A stretch of 64,000 bases of DNA from UBA946 sp031550725 (lineage in GTDB: Bacteria > Bacillota > Clostridia > Oscillospirales > Ruminococcaceae), in the NCBI GenBank assembly GCA_031550725.1, contig JAVBOH010000006.1, positions 56,763 to 120,762 of the forward strand. The letters run 5' to 3'. How positions within the stretch are numbered: the stretch's first letter is position 1; each line of letters opens with the position of its first letter. Below, one piece after another: positions 1 to 8,004 of this stretch. Below the pieces are notes generated by a model. The model made no database searches and had not been told where the DNA came from. It saw only the letters and a program-made list of their open reading frames with translations. The translations under genes and the position numbers were made by a program.

Positions 1-80
1 AATATGCTATTATGTAGATAGCAAAAAATTACATATGCAAAAATTAATAAAGTTAAAAATTCTTAGGAGGCTGATTTATA

Positions 81-320
81 ATGAAAGCAACAGGTATTAC
101 TAGAAAAATCGACGAACTAGGAAGAATCGTTCTTCCAATCGAACTAAGACGTGGTCTTGATATCGGTGAAAAGGACGTTCTTGAGATTTATGTTGAGGAT
201 GAAAAGATTATTCTTAAGAAGTACAAGCAGTCCTGCGTTTTCTGCGGTAACGACGAGAATATCGTTGAGTTTATGGGCAAATATATATGTGCTGATTGTA
301 TTACTCAGTTCAAGAAGTAA
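81..320 (+). CDS. abrB: AbrB-family transition-state regulator with zinc ribbon
   Basis: This 79-residue DNA-binding protein has the AbrB/SpoVT swapped-hairpin fold over residues 1-48. The motif KIDELGRIVLPIELRR is almost canonical. The C-terminal tail carries two CxxC pairs (C52, C55, C70, C73), predicted to form a small zinc ribbon as in clostridial AbrB proteins. The family acts as a dimeric or tetrameric global regulator of growth-transition genes. The start is fixed by TAGGAGG ten bases before the ATG. It is transcribed toward hemW and shares a bidirectional terminator with it. It could be SpoVT-like, but the short length and Cys pairs fit clostridial AbrB better. Targets cannot be inferred here. 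Confidence 0.9.
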   Translation: MKATGITRKIDELGRIVLPIELRRGLDIGEKDVLEIYVEDEKIILKKYKQSCVFCGNDENIVEFMGKYICADCITQFKK

Positions 321-386
321 TTTAAGCATTGCTTAGCTTGTACATTAATACATAATATGTTATTGTTCTTAATTGTATGACTATAT

Positions 387-424
387 AAAAAAATTCCTTA
401 CCGTGCTGAGTAAGGAATTTTTTT
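387..424. terminator. Bidirectional rho-independent terminator
   Basis: A perfect 15-base inverted repeat (AAAAAAATTCCTTAC and GTAAGGAATTTTTTT) encloses the 8-base loop CGTGCTGA. A-rich and T-rich flanks on both sides let it end abrB on the plus strand and hemW on the minus strand. Confidence 0.9.
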
Positions 425-1508
425 ATTCAAATATTAAGTTTGATATTATGCTGTTTGAAACCAAGCAGCCTTTCGTTGTCAGAGTTATTATTGTACCATT
501 TATATTAAGAAGTCCGTTCTTTTCATATAGCTTTGCTTTTTTTATAATTCTATTGGAATGTTCAGGATATTTTGATACATCAAAACCTGTTTTTGTAAGG
601 CGTAAATTTAACATTGCATTTTCTTCAAAGCCACCTGCGTTTTCTTCGGTTATTTCAATTGTTTGCAACGGTGATTTAGTGTATTCTGAAACATTCATGT
701 TACATGAATATCGTTTGTCGTTAATATATGAATGTGCAGATGGACCAAAGCCATAATACTCCTCACAATTCCAATATTTTAAGTTATGCCTGCATTCATA
801 TCCATTATGTGAAAAGTTTGATATTTCATATTGCTCCATACCAAATTTATTTAGTTTATTTACTGCTTCAAGATAGTAATCTGCCATATCATCGTCATTT
901 GGAACGGCATTTATAAGTTCATTGTTATCATAAAGAGGTGTGCCATGTTCAATTTTGAGCATATACGCGGAAATGTGTTTCAGAGGTAATGATGAAATTA
1001 TTTTCAAGTTTTCATTTAGTGATGATAACGTCTGATATGGCACTGCAAGCATTAAATCTGCTGAAATATTCTCAAATCCGACATCATATGCCTCGCTAAT
1101 TGCAGCGGCAGCACGCTTACTATTATGTAAACGTCCAAGCCTTGACAGTTCGTTGTCATTAAATGACTGCACGCCAAATGAAACCCTGTTAATACCAGCA
1201 TTTTTCACGTCACGCAAGTATTCGTGCTTTACACTGTCAGGGTTGCATTCCATTGATATTTCAGCATCTTTTGCTAGTGGAAGTTCAGTTAAAATGCGTT
1301 CAATTTGTATAGCAGACAGCAATGATGGTGTGCCTCCGCCAAAGTATACAGTATCAGCTGTATAGTTATCACTTTTTACAGCTCTTATATTTCTTATAAC
1401 AGCATCAGTATATTTATCAGTTAGCGACAAATCAGTTACCGAATAAAAATCACAATATGCACATTTTCTTGTACAAAATGGTATATGAATGTATACTCCC
1501 CTGTTCAA
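423..1508 (-). CDS. hemW: Radical SAM heme chaperone HemW
   Basis: This 361-residue radical SAM protein shows C12-x3-C16-x2-C19 followed by Asp-Phe. HemW has Phe here, where true HemN coproporphyrinogen dehydrogenase has a fourth Cys. It also carries the GGGTPS SAM-binding motif. HemW binds heme and delivers it to respiratory enzymes and has no oxidase activity of its own. I choose the TTG at 1508 because GAGGTG lies 7 bases upstream; ATG starts further upstream (1529, 1571) lack a ribosome binding site. It is downstream of lepA, the same order as in Bacillus (lepA-hemW). A small hairpin repeat separates the two genes. Confidence 0.9.
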   Translation of the reverse strand: MNRGVYIHIPFCTRKCAYCDFYSVTDLSLTDKYTDAVIRNIRAVKSDNYTADTVYFGGGTPSLLSAIQIERILTELPLAKDAEISMECNPDSVKHEYLRDVKNAGINRVSFGVQSFNDNELSRLGRLHNSKRAAAAISEAYDVGFENISADLMLAVPYQTLSSLNENLKIISSLPLKHISAYMLKIEHGTPLYDNNELINAVPNDDDMADYYLEAVNKLNKFGMEQYEISNFSHNGYECRHNLKYWNCEEYYGFGPSAHSYINDKRYSCNMNVSEYTKSPLQTIEITEENAGGFEENAMLNLRLTKTGFDVSKYPEHSNRIIKKAKLYEKNGLLNINGTIITLTTKGCLVSNSIISNLIFE

Positions 1509-1555
1509 ATTGTTACACCTCACTTTCATGATATTTGAAACGGACGATTGATAAT

Positions 1556-1612
1556 CACCCCTACAAAACACGTTTTACGATGATTTTATGTAGGGGTGAA
1601 AATTATTCGCCC
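1556..1612. repeat. Short interspersed hairpin repeat (R1)
   Basis: CACCCCTACA (1556-1565) and TGTAGGGGTG (1589-1598) are perfect inverted arms around a 23-base loop, followed by a partial second dyad ending TTCGCCCG. The TGTAGGG- start recurs in hairpins near 26015, 33404 and 40925. All are intergenic. It lies between lepA and hemW. Confidence 0.6.
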
Positions 1613-1650
1613 GTAATTTTTATATATTTTTATACAACAGCCATCGCTCA

Positions 1651-3456
1651 TTAATCAAGCTTAAGTACAGCCATAAACGCCTCCTGCGGAACTTCAACAG
1701 TACCCAGCTGACGCATACGCTTTTTACCCTCTTTTTGCTTTTCAAGCAGCTTTTTCTTACGTGTAATATCACCGCCGTAGCACTTTGCAAGAACGTCCTT
1801 ACGAACAGCTTTAACGGTTTCTCTGGCAATAATCTTGCCGCCAATAGCAGCTTGAATTGGTACTTCAAATAACTGACGTGGAATATTATCCTTCAGCTTT
1901 TCAGCAATACGTCTTGCCCTTGCATATGCATTATCAGCATGAACGATAAATGAAAGTGCATCGACAACATCACCATTAAGCAATATATCAAGCTTAACTA
2001 GCTTTGACGGAACATATCCCATCATCTCGTAGTCAAATGACGCATATCCTCTTGTACGAGATTTAAGCGCATCAAAAAAGTCATATACAATTTCATTAAG
2101 CGGAAGTTCATAATGAAGTTCAACACGAGTTTCCTCAATATATTTCATGTCCTTGAACACACCACGACGTTCCTGACAAAGCTCCATTATATTGCCGACA
2201 TAATCTGATGGTGCTAAAATTGAAGCTTTTACCATTGGCTCCTCAGCAGTAGCAATTGTTGCAACATCAGGATAATTTGTAGGGTTATCAATAAATACAG
2301 TTTCACCATTAGTCATATTAACCTTGTAAATTACTGATGGTGCTGTTGTTATTAAGTCAAGATTAAACTCTCTTTCAAGACGTTCCTGAATTATTTCCAT
2401 ATGAAGAAGTCCTAAGAAACCACAACGGAAACCAAAGCCTAACGCAATTGATGTTTCCGGTTCAAAGGAAAGTGAAGCATCATTTAACTTAAGCTTATCA
2501 AGTGCATCACGCAGGTCAGTATAATGTGCACCATCGGCAGGATAAATACCGCAGAAAACCATAGGGTTTACATCACGATATCCAGACAAAACAGTTTCGC
2601 ATGGGTTATTGGCATCAGTAACAGTATCGCCAACTTTAGTGTCACCGATTGACTTGATTGATGCAGTGATATATCCAACCTCGCCAGCTTTGAGTTCACC
2701 AACATTAAACAGCTCTGTTGCTCCCATATATCCTGTTTCAACAACATCAAACTCTGCTTCGGTTGCCATAAGCTTGATAGTCTGTCCGATTTTTACAGTA
2801 CCCTCAATAACACGTACATAGATAATAACACCCTTGTAGCTGTCATAATAACAGTCGAAAATCAATGCACTAAGCGGTGCATCGGGGTCACCCTTTGGTG
2901 CTGGAATGTTCTTTACAACATCTTCCAAAACAGCCTGAATGTTTGTACCCATTTTTGCTGAAATTCTTGGAGCATCCATTGCAGGAATACCGATAATATT
3001 TTCTACTTCATTACAAACACGCTCAGGGTCTGCTGACGGTAAGTCTATCTTGTTAACAACAGTCATAACCTCAAGGTCATTTTCAATTGCTAAGTATGTG
3101 TTTGCAAGGGTTTGCGCCTCAATACCCTGTGAGGCATCGACAACCAAAATCGCACCCTCACAAGCAACGAGCGAACGTGAAACCTCATAGTTAAAGTCAA
3201 CATGTCCTGGGGTGTCAATAAGGTTAAATACATATTCATTTCCATCAAGTGCTGTGTATGTCAGATGTACAGCACGTGCCTTGATTGTAATGCCACGCTC
3301 TCTTTCGATATCCATGTTATCGAGCAGCTGTTCTTCCATATCACGTTTTGCGACAGTTGATGTAAGCTCCAAAATTCTGTCTGCAAGTGTGGATTTACCG
3401 TGATCTATATGTGCAATTATGCAAAAGTTACGAATATTCTCTTGATTATATGACAA
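1651..3456 (-). CDS. lepA: Elongation factor 4 (back-translocating GTPase LepA)
   Basis: This is a 601-residue translational GTPase, the normal LepA length. All G motifs are present: AHIDHGKST (G1), GITIKA (G2), DTPGHVDF (G3), NKID (G4) and SAK (G5). The LepA-specific C-terminal domain follows. It binds the ribosome and helps under ionic or cold stress. The start is placed at TTG 3456, giving an N-terminus of the form (M)SYNQENIRNFCII, typical of the family, with AAGGA about ten bases upstream. A longer in-frame ATG at 3507 would add 17 atypical residues. It heads the lepA-hemW unit. Confidence 0.95.
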   Translation of the reverse strand: MSYNQENIRNFCIIAHIDHGKSTLADRILELTSTVAKRDMEEQLLDNMDIERERGITIKARAVHLTYTALDGNEYVFNLIDTPGHVDFNYEVSRSLVACEGAILVVDASQGIEAQTLANTYLAIENDLEVMTVVNKIDLPSADPERVCNEVENIIGIPAMDAPRISAKMGTNIQAVLEDVVKNIPAPKGDPDAPLSALIFDCYYDSYKGVIIYVRVIEGTVKIGQTIKLMATEAEFDVVETGYMGATELFNVGELKAGEVGYITASIKSIGDTKVGDTVTDANNPCETVLSGYRDVNPMVFCGIYPADGAHYTDLRDALDKLKLNDASLSFEPETSIALGFGFRCGFLGLLHMEIIQERLEREFNLDLITTAPSVIYKVNMTNGETVFIDNPTNYPDVATIATAEEPMVKASILAPSDYVGNIMELCQERRGVFKDMKYIEETRVELHYELPLNEIVYDFFDALKSRTRGYASFDYEMMGYVPSKLVKLDILLNGDVVDALSFIVHADNAYARARRIAEKLKDNIPRQLFEVPIQAAIGGKIIARETVKAVRKDVLAKCYGGDITRKKKLLEKQKEGKKRMRQLGTVEVPQEAFMAVLKLD

Positions 3457-3490
3457 AAATAACACTTCCTTAGTTAGCAAATATATATAC

Positions 3491-3519
3491 ATTATATCAC
3501 TTTTCATTATAAATGTAAA
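3491..3519 (-). promoter_or_regulatory. Predicted sigma-A promoter of lepA
   Basis: On the minus strand, TTTACA (3519-3514), a 17-base spacer and TATAAT (3496-3491) lie just upstream of the chosen lepA start. This placement also argues against the longer reading frame that would begin at 3507. Confidence 0.6.
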
Positions 3520-3548
3520 TATGATTTATTTTTTTTACAATTAATCAG

Positions 3549-3582
3549 TAAAAATGGGCAGATGAAAACACCTACCCATTTG
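3549..3582 (-). terminator. Terminator downstream of pfp
   Basis: The arms AAATGGGcAGaTG and the matching CAcCTaCCCATTT form a stem with a 4-base loop. The T-rich side lies on the minus strand, directly after the phosphofructokinase stop codon. Confidence 0.7.
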
Positions 3583-3587
3583 TATAT

Positions 3588-4811
3588 TTATTGATTTAAT
3601 CTGAAATGTACAGGAATACCATTTTGATATTCTATTTCAGGTTCACCCTGAATAAGCGGCAGAAAATAATTAAGTGCATCGGTAGTAACCTTATTCTGCT
3701 CGTTATTTATCCACTCTTTTGGGAAATACTTTACTTTATTAGCTGTATTGGAAATTTCAGTTGTGCAGATTTCAATTCGATATGGGTTATTGCTAATTCT
3801 TTTAAATATCATCATTACACCGCTGTTGCCATTCAAAGCACTTGTAACCGCTTCTTTGCCTATCTGCTCAGACTCGTTTAAATCGGTGAGTGATGCAATG
3901 TGTGAACTGCATCTCTGCATAACATTAAGTTCAATCGAACGCACTTTACATCCCAAATTCGCACTAGCAATATGTTCAAGATATTTTCCGACACCAGATA
4001 AATATTTGTGTCCAAATGCATCTGTAAGTGTTGAGGAAAATCCGCTCGATGAGTATTTATCGTCATCAATACTAATCCCCTCTGAAACTGCAACTATAAC
4101 TGCCATATGACGCTTTTGCATTTCACGAACATCATCAAGGAATTTATCAATTGAAAATTCCGCTTCAGGAAGATATATTAAATGTGGTGCAGGCTCTCCG
4201 TTTGCACGCAAAACACATGATGATGCCGCAAGCCATCCTGCATCACGTCCCATTATTTCTACAATTGTTATTGATGGTATCGAATAAACCCTGCTGTCAC
4301 GTATTATTTCCTGCATTGTTGTTGCAACATATTTTGCCGCTGAGCCAAACCCTGGGGTATGGTCTGTTTCGGGAACGTCATTATCAATGGTCTTTGGCAC
4401 ACCCACAACCTTAATATCTATGCCATTTTCTTTGAAATAAGCATCCAGCTTCATAACTGTATCCATTGAGTCATTACCGCCGATATAGAAAAACATTTTT
4501 ATGTTGTTCTTTTTAAACACAGCGGTTATTTTTTTATATTCATCTTCACTGTCTGCATAATCCTTAAGCTTATATCTACATGATCCTAAAATTGTTGATG
4601 GTGTTTTTTTGAGTAAATCTGCATCATAATCCGATGTAAGTATTTTTTTGAGGTCTGTCATTTCATCATTAAGTACTCCGTTTATTCCATTTATCGCTCC
4701 GAAAACAATGTCAATTTCCGATATATCACAGCACCCTTTATACACCCCAACTAGTGATGCATTTATTGCTGCTGTTGGTCCGCCAGACTGCGCAATGCAA
4801 ACATTATACAT
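3588..4811 (-). CDS. pfp: Diphosphate-dependent 6-phosphofructokinase
   Basis: This is a 407-residue phosphofructokinase. GGNDS (111-115) and PKTIDND (139-145) carry Asp and Lys where ATP enzymes have Gly (GGDG, PGTIDND). This is the known signature for pyrophosphate as phosphoryl donor. It phosphorylates fructose 6-phosphate reversibly in glycolysis. The start at 4811 has GAGGA eight bases upstream; a frame extending to 4868 has no ribosome binding site. It is a single-gene unit with its own terminator. Use of PPi instead of ATP is an inference from the two motifs; the phosphofructokinase assignment itself is firm. Confidence 0.9.
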   Translation of the reverse strand: MYNVCIAQSGGPTAAINASLVGVYKGCCDISEIDIVFGAINGINGVLNDEMTDLKKILTSDYDADLLKKTPSTILGSCRYKLKDYADSEDEYKKITAVFKKNNIKMFFYIGGNDSMDTVMKLDAYFKENGIDIKVVGVPKTIDNDVPETDHTPGFGSAAKYVATTMQEIIRDSRVYSIPSITIVEIMGRDAGWLAASSCVLRANGEPAPHLIYLPEAEFSIDKFLDDVREMQKRHMAVIVAVSEGISIDDDKYSSSGFSSTLTDAFGHKYLSGVGKYLEHIASANLGCKVRSIELNVMQRCSSHIASLTDLNESEQIGKEAVTSALNGNSGVMMIFKRISNNPYRIEICTTEISNTANKVKYFPKEWINNEQNKVTTDALNYFLPLIQGEPEIEYQNGIPVHFRLNQ

Positions 4812-4937
4812 GAAAAATTTCCTCGTTTCATAAAAATAATTATCATATAAATTATACCATATTTCCACGCAATCTTTCCATTGCTATTATGGACGATATT
4901 ATTATACCTTTTTCCTTTCTTTTTTCCCTTTTTGTGC

Positions 4938-5012
4938 AGTAATGGTTTACAGAAAACGTTATCTCTCAATAACAGATAATGGTTTCTGCAAACAATATAC
5001 AGAAACCATTTT
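4938..5012 (-). terminator. Overlapping hairpins after the secreted acidic protein
   Basis: AATGGTTTCTG (4978-4988) pairs with CAGAAACCATT (5000-5010). The same arm also pairs imperfectly with CAGAAAACGTTATCT upstream. The hairpins sit between two converging transcripts and could terminate the gene ending at 5018. The T-run on the minus strand is weak. Confidence 0.45.
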
Positions 5013-5017
5013 ATCAT

Positions 5018-5980
5018 TTATTTTCTTTTTCTTGCGGTAAGAACAATTACACCAGCTAAAGTTCCAACATTTAATAGATTATCAAAACTATTACTTGTTT
5101 CAGGAATAGCTGTGCTATCATTACCAACTGGCATTATATCAGTATCATCAATAAAATCATCCGAATCTGTATCTTCATTCGAAACATCATCTTCAGTATT
5201 ATCTGATGGTATTACATTATCAGGTATCATGATAGTTTCTTCGTCTTGAGTCAAATACTCTTCATATATGTATTCATTATTGGCTTTATCATATGCAGCT
5301 ATAAACACTGGCATTAAATCAAACATATCACATTCAAGCGGACGCCATATTCTATATATGTCATTAGTTGATTTATCATGACTTTGAGTTTGTGCCAAAA
5401 TATCATTTCCGCTTGACAGCAAATCGTTATAATCTGCATTTTTATTAATATAAAACTCTGATAACGAGAAATAAGTATATTCATCTGTATCGGATACAAA
5501 TACCATTGACGAATTTAGCATTACCTTGTTATCACAAAATAAAACCTTTGAATTTTCGGCATTTACAGTATTATAAATTTTATCAAAATTCTCATATACA
5601 AAATCCAAAAATGGATATTGATATTCTGTATATCTTTCAAAAAAACCATTTTCTTTCTTTTCAAAAGATACATACCCTAAAAATTCATTTGAGTCCTTTT
5701 CCCTTGCAGGTACAAAATATATGTCTGAATATACAATAGCATCAGATAAGTTTTCTGCTTGATAGGTTTGCTCTATGTCAGGAATATAACAATACTGCAC
5801 TGCCTTATCAAGCTCAAACTGCACTTCATAATAATAAAAATATTTTGCCCATTTTCTTGCTACGCTAGACAGACTTTGTGAAACTTCTTCGGGTGCTTTG
5901 TAATCAGCATTTACCGTTATCATCAACGCTGATACTGCAACACATAATGATAAAATAATTGATAGTAATTTTCTTTTCAT
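5018..5980 (-). CDS. Secreted or surface-anchored protein of unknown function
   Basis: This 320-residue protein was not assigned to a family. Residues 1-25 form a clear signal peptide (MKRKLL, a hydrophobic core, and cleavage near VNA). The central 230 residues look globular, mixed alpha/beta and Tyr-rich. Residues 265-300 are a strongly acidic Asp/Glu/Ser linker. The C-terminus has IPETS, a short hydrophobic stretch and the basic tail RKRK, resembling a degenerate sortase or cell-wall sorting signal, but a true LPxTG is not present. Start ATG 5980 follows AAAGG by ten bases. It is divergent from the membrane protein at 6120, and each has its own promoter. Confidence 0.75.
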   Translation of the reverse strand: MKRKLLSIILSLCVAVSALMITVNADYKAPEEVSQSLSSVARKWAKYFYYYEVQFELDKAVQYCYIPDIEQTYQAENLSDAIVYSDIYFVPAREKDSNEFLGYVSFEKKENGFFERYTEYQYPFLDFVYENFDKIYNTVNAENSKVLFCDNKVMLNSSMVFVSDTDEYTYFSLSEFYINKNADYNDLLSSGNDILAQTQSHDKSTNDIYRIWRPLECDMFDLMPVFIAAYDKANNEYIYEEYLTQDEETIMIPDNVIPSDNTEDDVSNEDTDSDDFIDDTDIMPVGNDSTAIPETSNSFDNLLNVGTLAGVIVLTARKRK

Positions 5981-6018
5981 AATAATCAAGCCTTTCAAAT
6001 ATGTCCCCCATTAATTCT

Positions 6019-6047
6019 AGTTTATCACATTAAGCATACATTGTCAA
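6019..6047 (-). promoter_or_regulatory. Predicted promoter of the secreted protein gene
   Basis: On the minus strand, TTGACA (6047-6042), 17 bases and TAAACT (6024-6019). It stands back to back with the promoter at 6062-6090. Confidence 0.6.
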
Positions 6048-6061
6048 CCACGTAAATAATG

Positions 6062-6090
6062 TTGACGTCTATATTTTTTTGTTGTATAAT
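6062..6090 (+). promoter_or_regulatory. Predicted promoter of the 6120 membrane protein
   Basis: TTGACG, a 17-base spacer and TATAAT match the sigma-A consensus at 11 of 12 positions, 30 bases before the start codon. Confidence 0.75.
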
Positions 6091-6119
6091 AATAGTATAT
6101 TTTTCATGGAGGTATATTT

Positions 6120-6737
6120 ATGAATGATAATGTTTATTATGAAAATTACGATAACAATATAATTTTTAATCAATTTAGTGCTAACTCCGTAGATTTAATT
6201 AATACTATGAACAATAAATTCCGAAAAATAGAATTATCTCAAGGTCAATATGACTATCTTTATAAAGAATTTGATAATATGGTTAATAAAAATAATTCCG
6301 TTTTCGGAAGAATTTTATGGTTTATATTTTTAATAGGTATATATGCATTTTTAATCATGATTACATTTAATAAAAGTGCTGAAAATCTTGCCGGTGGTAT
6401 TTTTGCTATTATTTGTTTTACAATTTTTATTGTTATTTTCAGATATACAGGTGAAAAATCCAATATCATTCCCAAAGCACAGTTTGACTGTATTAGTAAT
6501 CGGAAATTTGATACATTTGAAGTACCTGTGACTGACAAAAGAATTAGAAAGCATTCATTAGGTAATAACGCATCTCGTGGTGTTTATATTATTTCAGATA
6601 GTGTTACTTTTGAAACATCTGTAAGCAATTATAATGCTTTTACATATAACGATACTGCTTGTGTTGTTGTTTTTTGTATTGATGATAAATATTATTTCAG
6701 GCTTTTGCCACAAAATGCAATTTGGAGCGATATATAA
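6120..6737 (+). CDS. Small membrane protein, function unknown
   Basis: This is a 205-residue protein. Two hydrophobic segments (about 63-83 and 90-108) form a helical hairpin, so both ends face the same side, probably the cytoplasm. The soluble C-terminal part ends with a beta-rich stretch (VVVFCIDDKYYFRLLP). GGAGG lies a few bases before the ATG. No family was recognised. The next small gene repeats the end of this protein, so the region may hold duplicated or decayed members of one family. Confidence 0.7.
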   Translation: MNDNVYYENYDNNIIFNQFSANSVDLINTMNNKFRKIELSQGQYDYLYKEFDNMVNKNNSVFGRILWFIFLIGIYAFLIMITFNKSAENLAGGIFAIICFTIFIVIFRYTGEKSNIIPKAQFDCISNRKFDTFEVPVTDKRIRKHSLGNNASRGVYIISDSVTFETSVSNYNAFTYNDTACVVVFCIDDKYYFRLLPQNAIWSDI

Positions 6738-6761
6738 CATGATAAATTATGGAGAAACAAG

Positions 6762-6881
6762 ATGTCTAATTTAATAAATGATGAAACTACGGATATTGAT
6801 TTAAGAGCATTAGAAATTAATGAAAATATTAATATTGTTGTTTTTCATATTGATGAAAAATATTATTATAAGATTATATAG
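6762..6881 (+). CDS. 39-residue peptide related to the end of the upstream protein
   Basis: An ATG with GGAG eight bases upstream opens a 39-codon frame. Its end, IVVFHIDEKYYYKII, closely resembles VVVFCIDDKYYFRLL at the end of the 6120 product. It may be a real small protein or the remnant of a tandem duplicate that lost its membrane hairpin. The good ribosome binding site favours expression. Function is unknown. Confidence 0.5.
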   Translation: MSNLINDETTDIDLRALEINENINIVVFHIDEKYYYKII

Positions 6882-6907
6882 TTGTTTTTTTCACTTTGGT
6901 ACAAAAA

Positions 6908-6944
6908 GGAGAGCAGCTCCGTTTAAAATACATAGTATTTTAAA
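6908..6944. other. Two adjacent dyads in a 124-base gap
   Basis: GGAG-agcag-CTCC (6908-6920) is followed by a perfect palindrome, TTTAAAATAC-ATA-GTATTTTAAA (6922-6944). No T-run follows, so it may be an operator, a processing site or a structured leader for the phosphatase cluster. Confidence 0.45.
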
Positions 6945-7005
6945 ATGAACGTACTATACCTAACAATATAAGTTAAAATATAAAGCACAAGGGATTTGAA
7001 TTATT

Positions 7006-7200
7006 ATGACAAATGATTTAGGTAAAATTATAAGCTTGCCAGATGGTGATGCAATAATTATAGATATTTTTTCATGTTATGATGGTGATTTTTATGAAGT
7101 TGAATTTATTAAAGGTAAAAACCTCGGAAATAAAAGGCGTATTAATATATGGAGTGACGAGGGATATGAATATATTCTGAAAGGGTTAAAAAATGATTAA
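7006..7200 (+). CDS. Small protein of unknown function
   Basis: This 64-residue acidic protein is probably a small beta barrel (MTNDLGKIISLPDGDAI, then alternating strands). It overlaps the following phosphatase gene by 8 bases, so translation is probably coupled. A GGG-containing ribosome binding site is weak. The family was not recognised. Its arrangement before a tyrosine phosphatase suggests a partner or a regulator, but this is only positional. Confidence 0.6.
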   Translation: MTNDLGKIISLPDGDAIIIDIFSCYDGDFYEVEFIKGKNLGNKRRINIWSDEGYEYILKGLKND

Positions 7201-7663
7201 TATTATGTTTATTTGTCACGGCAATATCTGCCGTTCACCTATGGCTGAATTTGTTTTTCGTGACTTAGTTCAAAAACAAGGTTTGGGTGATAAATTTCAT
7301 ATTGCATCCTCTGCGACAAGCACAGAAGAAATCGGTAATCCTGTTCATAGAGGTACAGCAAAACAGCTTGAAACTAGAGGAATTTCAGCTTATGGTAAGC
7401 GTGCTGTTCAATTAACAAAAAAGGATTATGACAAGTATGACTTTCTCATCGGTATGGATAGTGCTAACATCCGCAACATCTGCCGTATTACAAACAAATC
7501 TGCGGATGATGAAAAAATTTTTAAGCTGCTTGATTTGACTGATTTAAAGCGTGATATCGCTGACCCTTGGTATAACGGAAATTTTGATGCTACTTATAAT
7601 GATGTTCTTTTAGGCAGTGAGGCGCTGCTTGAATTTTTACAAACTAATAATTACCTTGATTAA
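7193..7663 (+). CDS. Low-molecular-weight protein-tyrosine phosphatase
   Basis: This 156-residue enzyme has the LMW-PTP signature. The P-loop CHGNICRS is at 8-15 (Cys8 nucleophile, Arg14), and the general-acid loop DPWY is at 124-127. It hydrolyses phosphotyrosine, or phosphoarginine in YwlE-type members. The residue after Ile in the P-loop is Cys, so which substrate is preferred is not decided here. It overlaps the upstream small gene and is followed 16 bases later by a small Cys-rich protein gene. Length and motif spacing are normal. Confidence 0.92.
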   Translation: MINIMFICHGNICRSPMAEFVFRDLVQKQGLGDKFHIASSATSTEEIGNPVHRGTAKQLETRGISAYGKRAVQLTKKDYDKYDFLIGMDSANIRNICRITNKSADDEKIFKLLDLTDLKRDIADPWYNGNFDATYNDVLLGSEALLEFLQTNNYLD

Positions 7664-7679
7664 GGGGGATAATGTTTTT

Positions 7680-7853
7680 ATGTCTAGCTGCGATTCTTGT
7701 GTTAATTATGTTTTTGATGAGGAATATGAATGTTATGCTTGCCTTGTCAATCTTGATGAGGATGAAATGTATAAATTTATGTCAAATTCAAATTTTAACT
7801 GTCCTTATTACAGACTTGATGATGAATATGCTGTTGTCAGACACCAAATGTAG
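7680..7853 (+). CDS. Cys-rich small protein, DUF6472-like
   Basis: This is a 57-residue protein with Cys at 4, 7, 18, 21 and 41, acidic throughout, with the pattern YECYACLVNLDEDEM and a CPYYRLDDEY end. It resembles a conserved small Firmicutes family, recalled as DUF6472. The Cys pairs suggest a zinc knuckle. ATG 7680 follows AGGGGG by about ten bases. A longer in-frame start inside the phosphatase gene is unlikely. Function is unknown. Confidence 0.75.
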   Translation: MSSCDSCVNYVFDEEYECYACLVNLDEDEMYKFMSNSNFNCPYYRLDDEYAVVRHQM

Positions 7854-7920
7854 TAAATTAAATTATGTAAACGCAAGTATGATTTTTTTATGATAATTGA
7901 AGAATAATATGCAAAATCTA

Positions 7921-7949
7921 TTGACTTATTCTTCATAAAATGGTATAAT
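7921..7949 (+). promoter_or_regulatory. Consensus promoter of secDF
   Basis: TTGACT, 17 bases and a perfect TATAAT lie about 50 bases before the secD start. Confidence 0.8.
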
Positions 7950-7988
7950 TAAACGATAATTTGTGCAAAGAGCTTATTTTTGTGCATT

Positions 7989-8004
7989 AGGAGGTTAAAA
8001 TGTG
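7989..8004 (+). promoter_or_regulatory. Start-stop element overlapping the secD start
   Basis: AGGAGG (7989-7994) is followed 5 bases later by ATG-TGA (8000-8005). The GTG of secD at 8002 lies inside this ATGTGA in another frame. The secD frame has a stop at 7996 and no other nearby start codon, so GTG 8002 must be used. A ribosome placed on ATG 8000 would stop after one codon. Confidence 0.55.

Noticed and set aside
373..756. 127-codon plus-strand frame across hemW
   Set aside because: It is antisense to the well-supported hemW gene and starts within the terminator hairpin.
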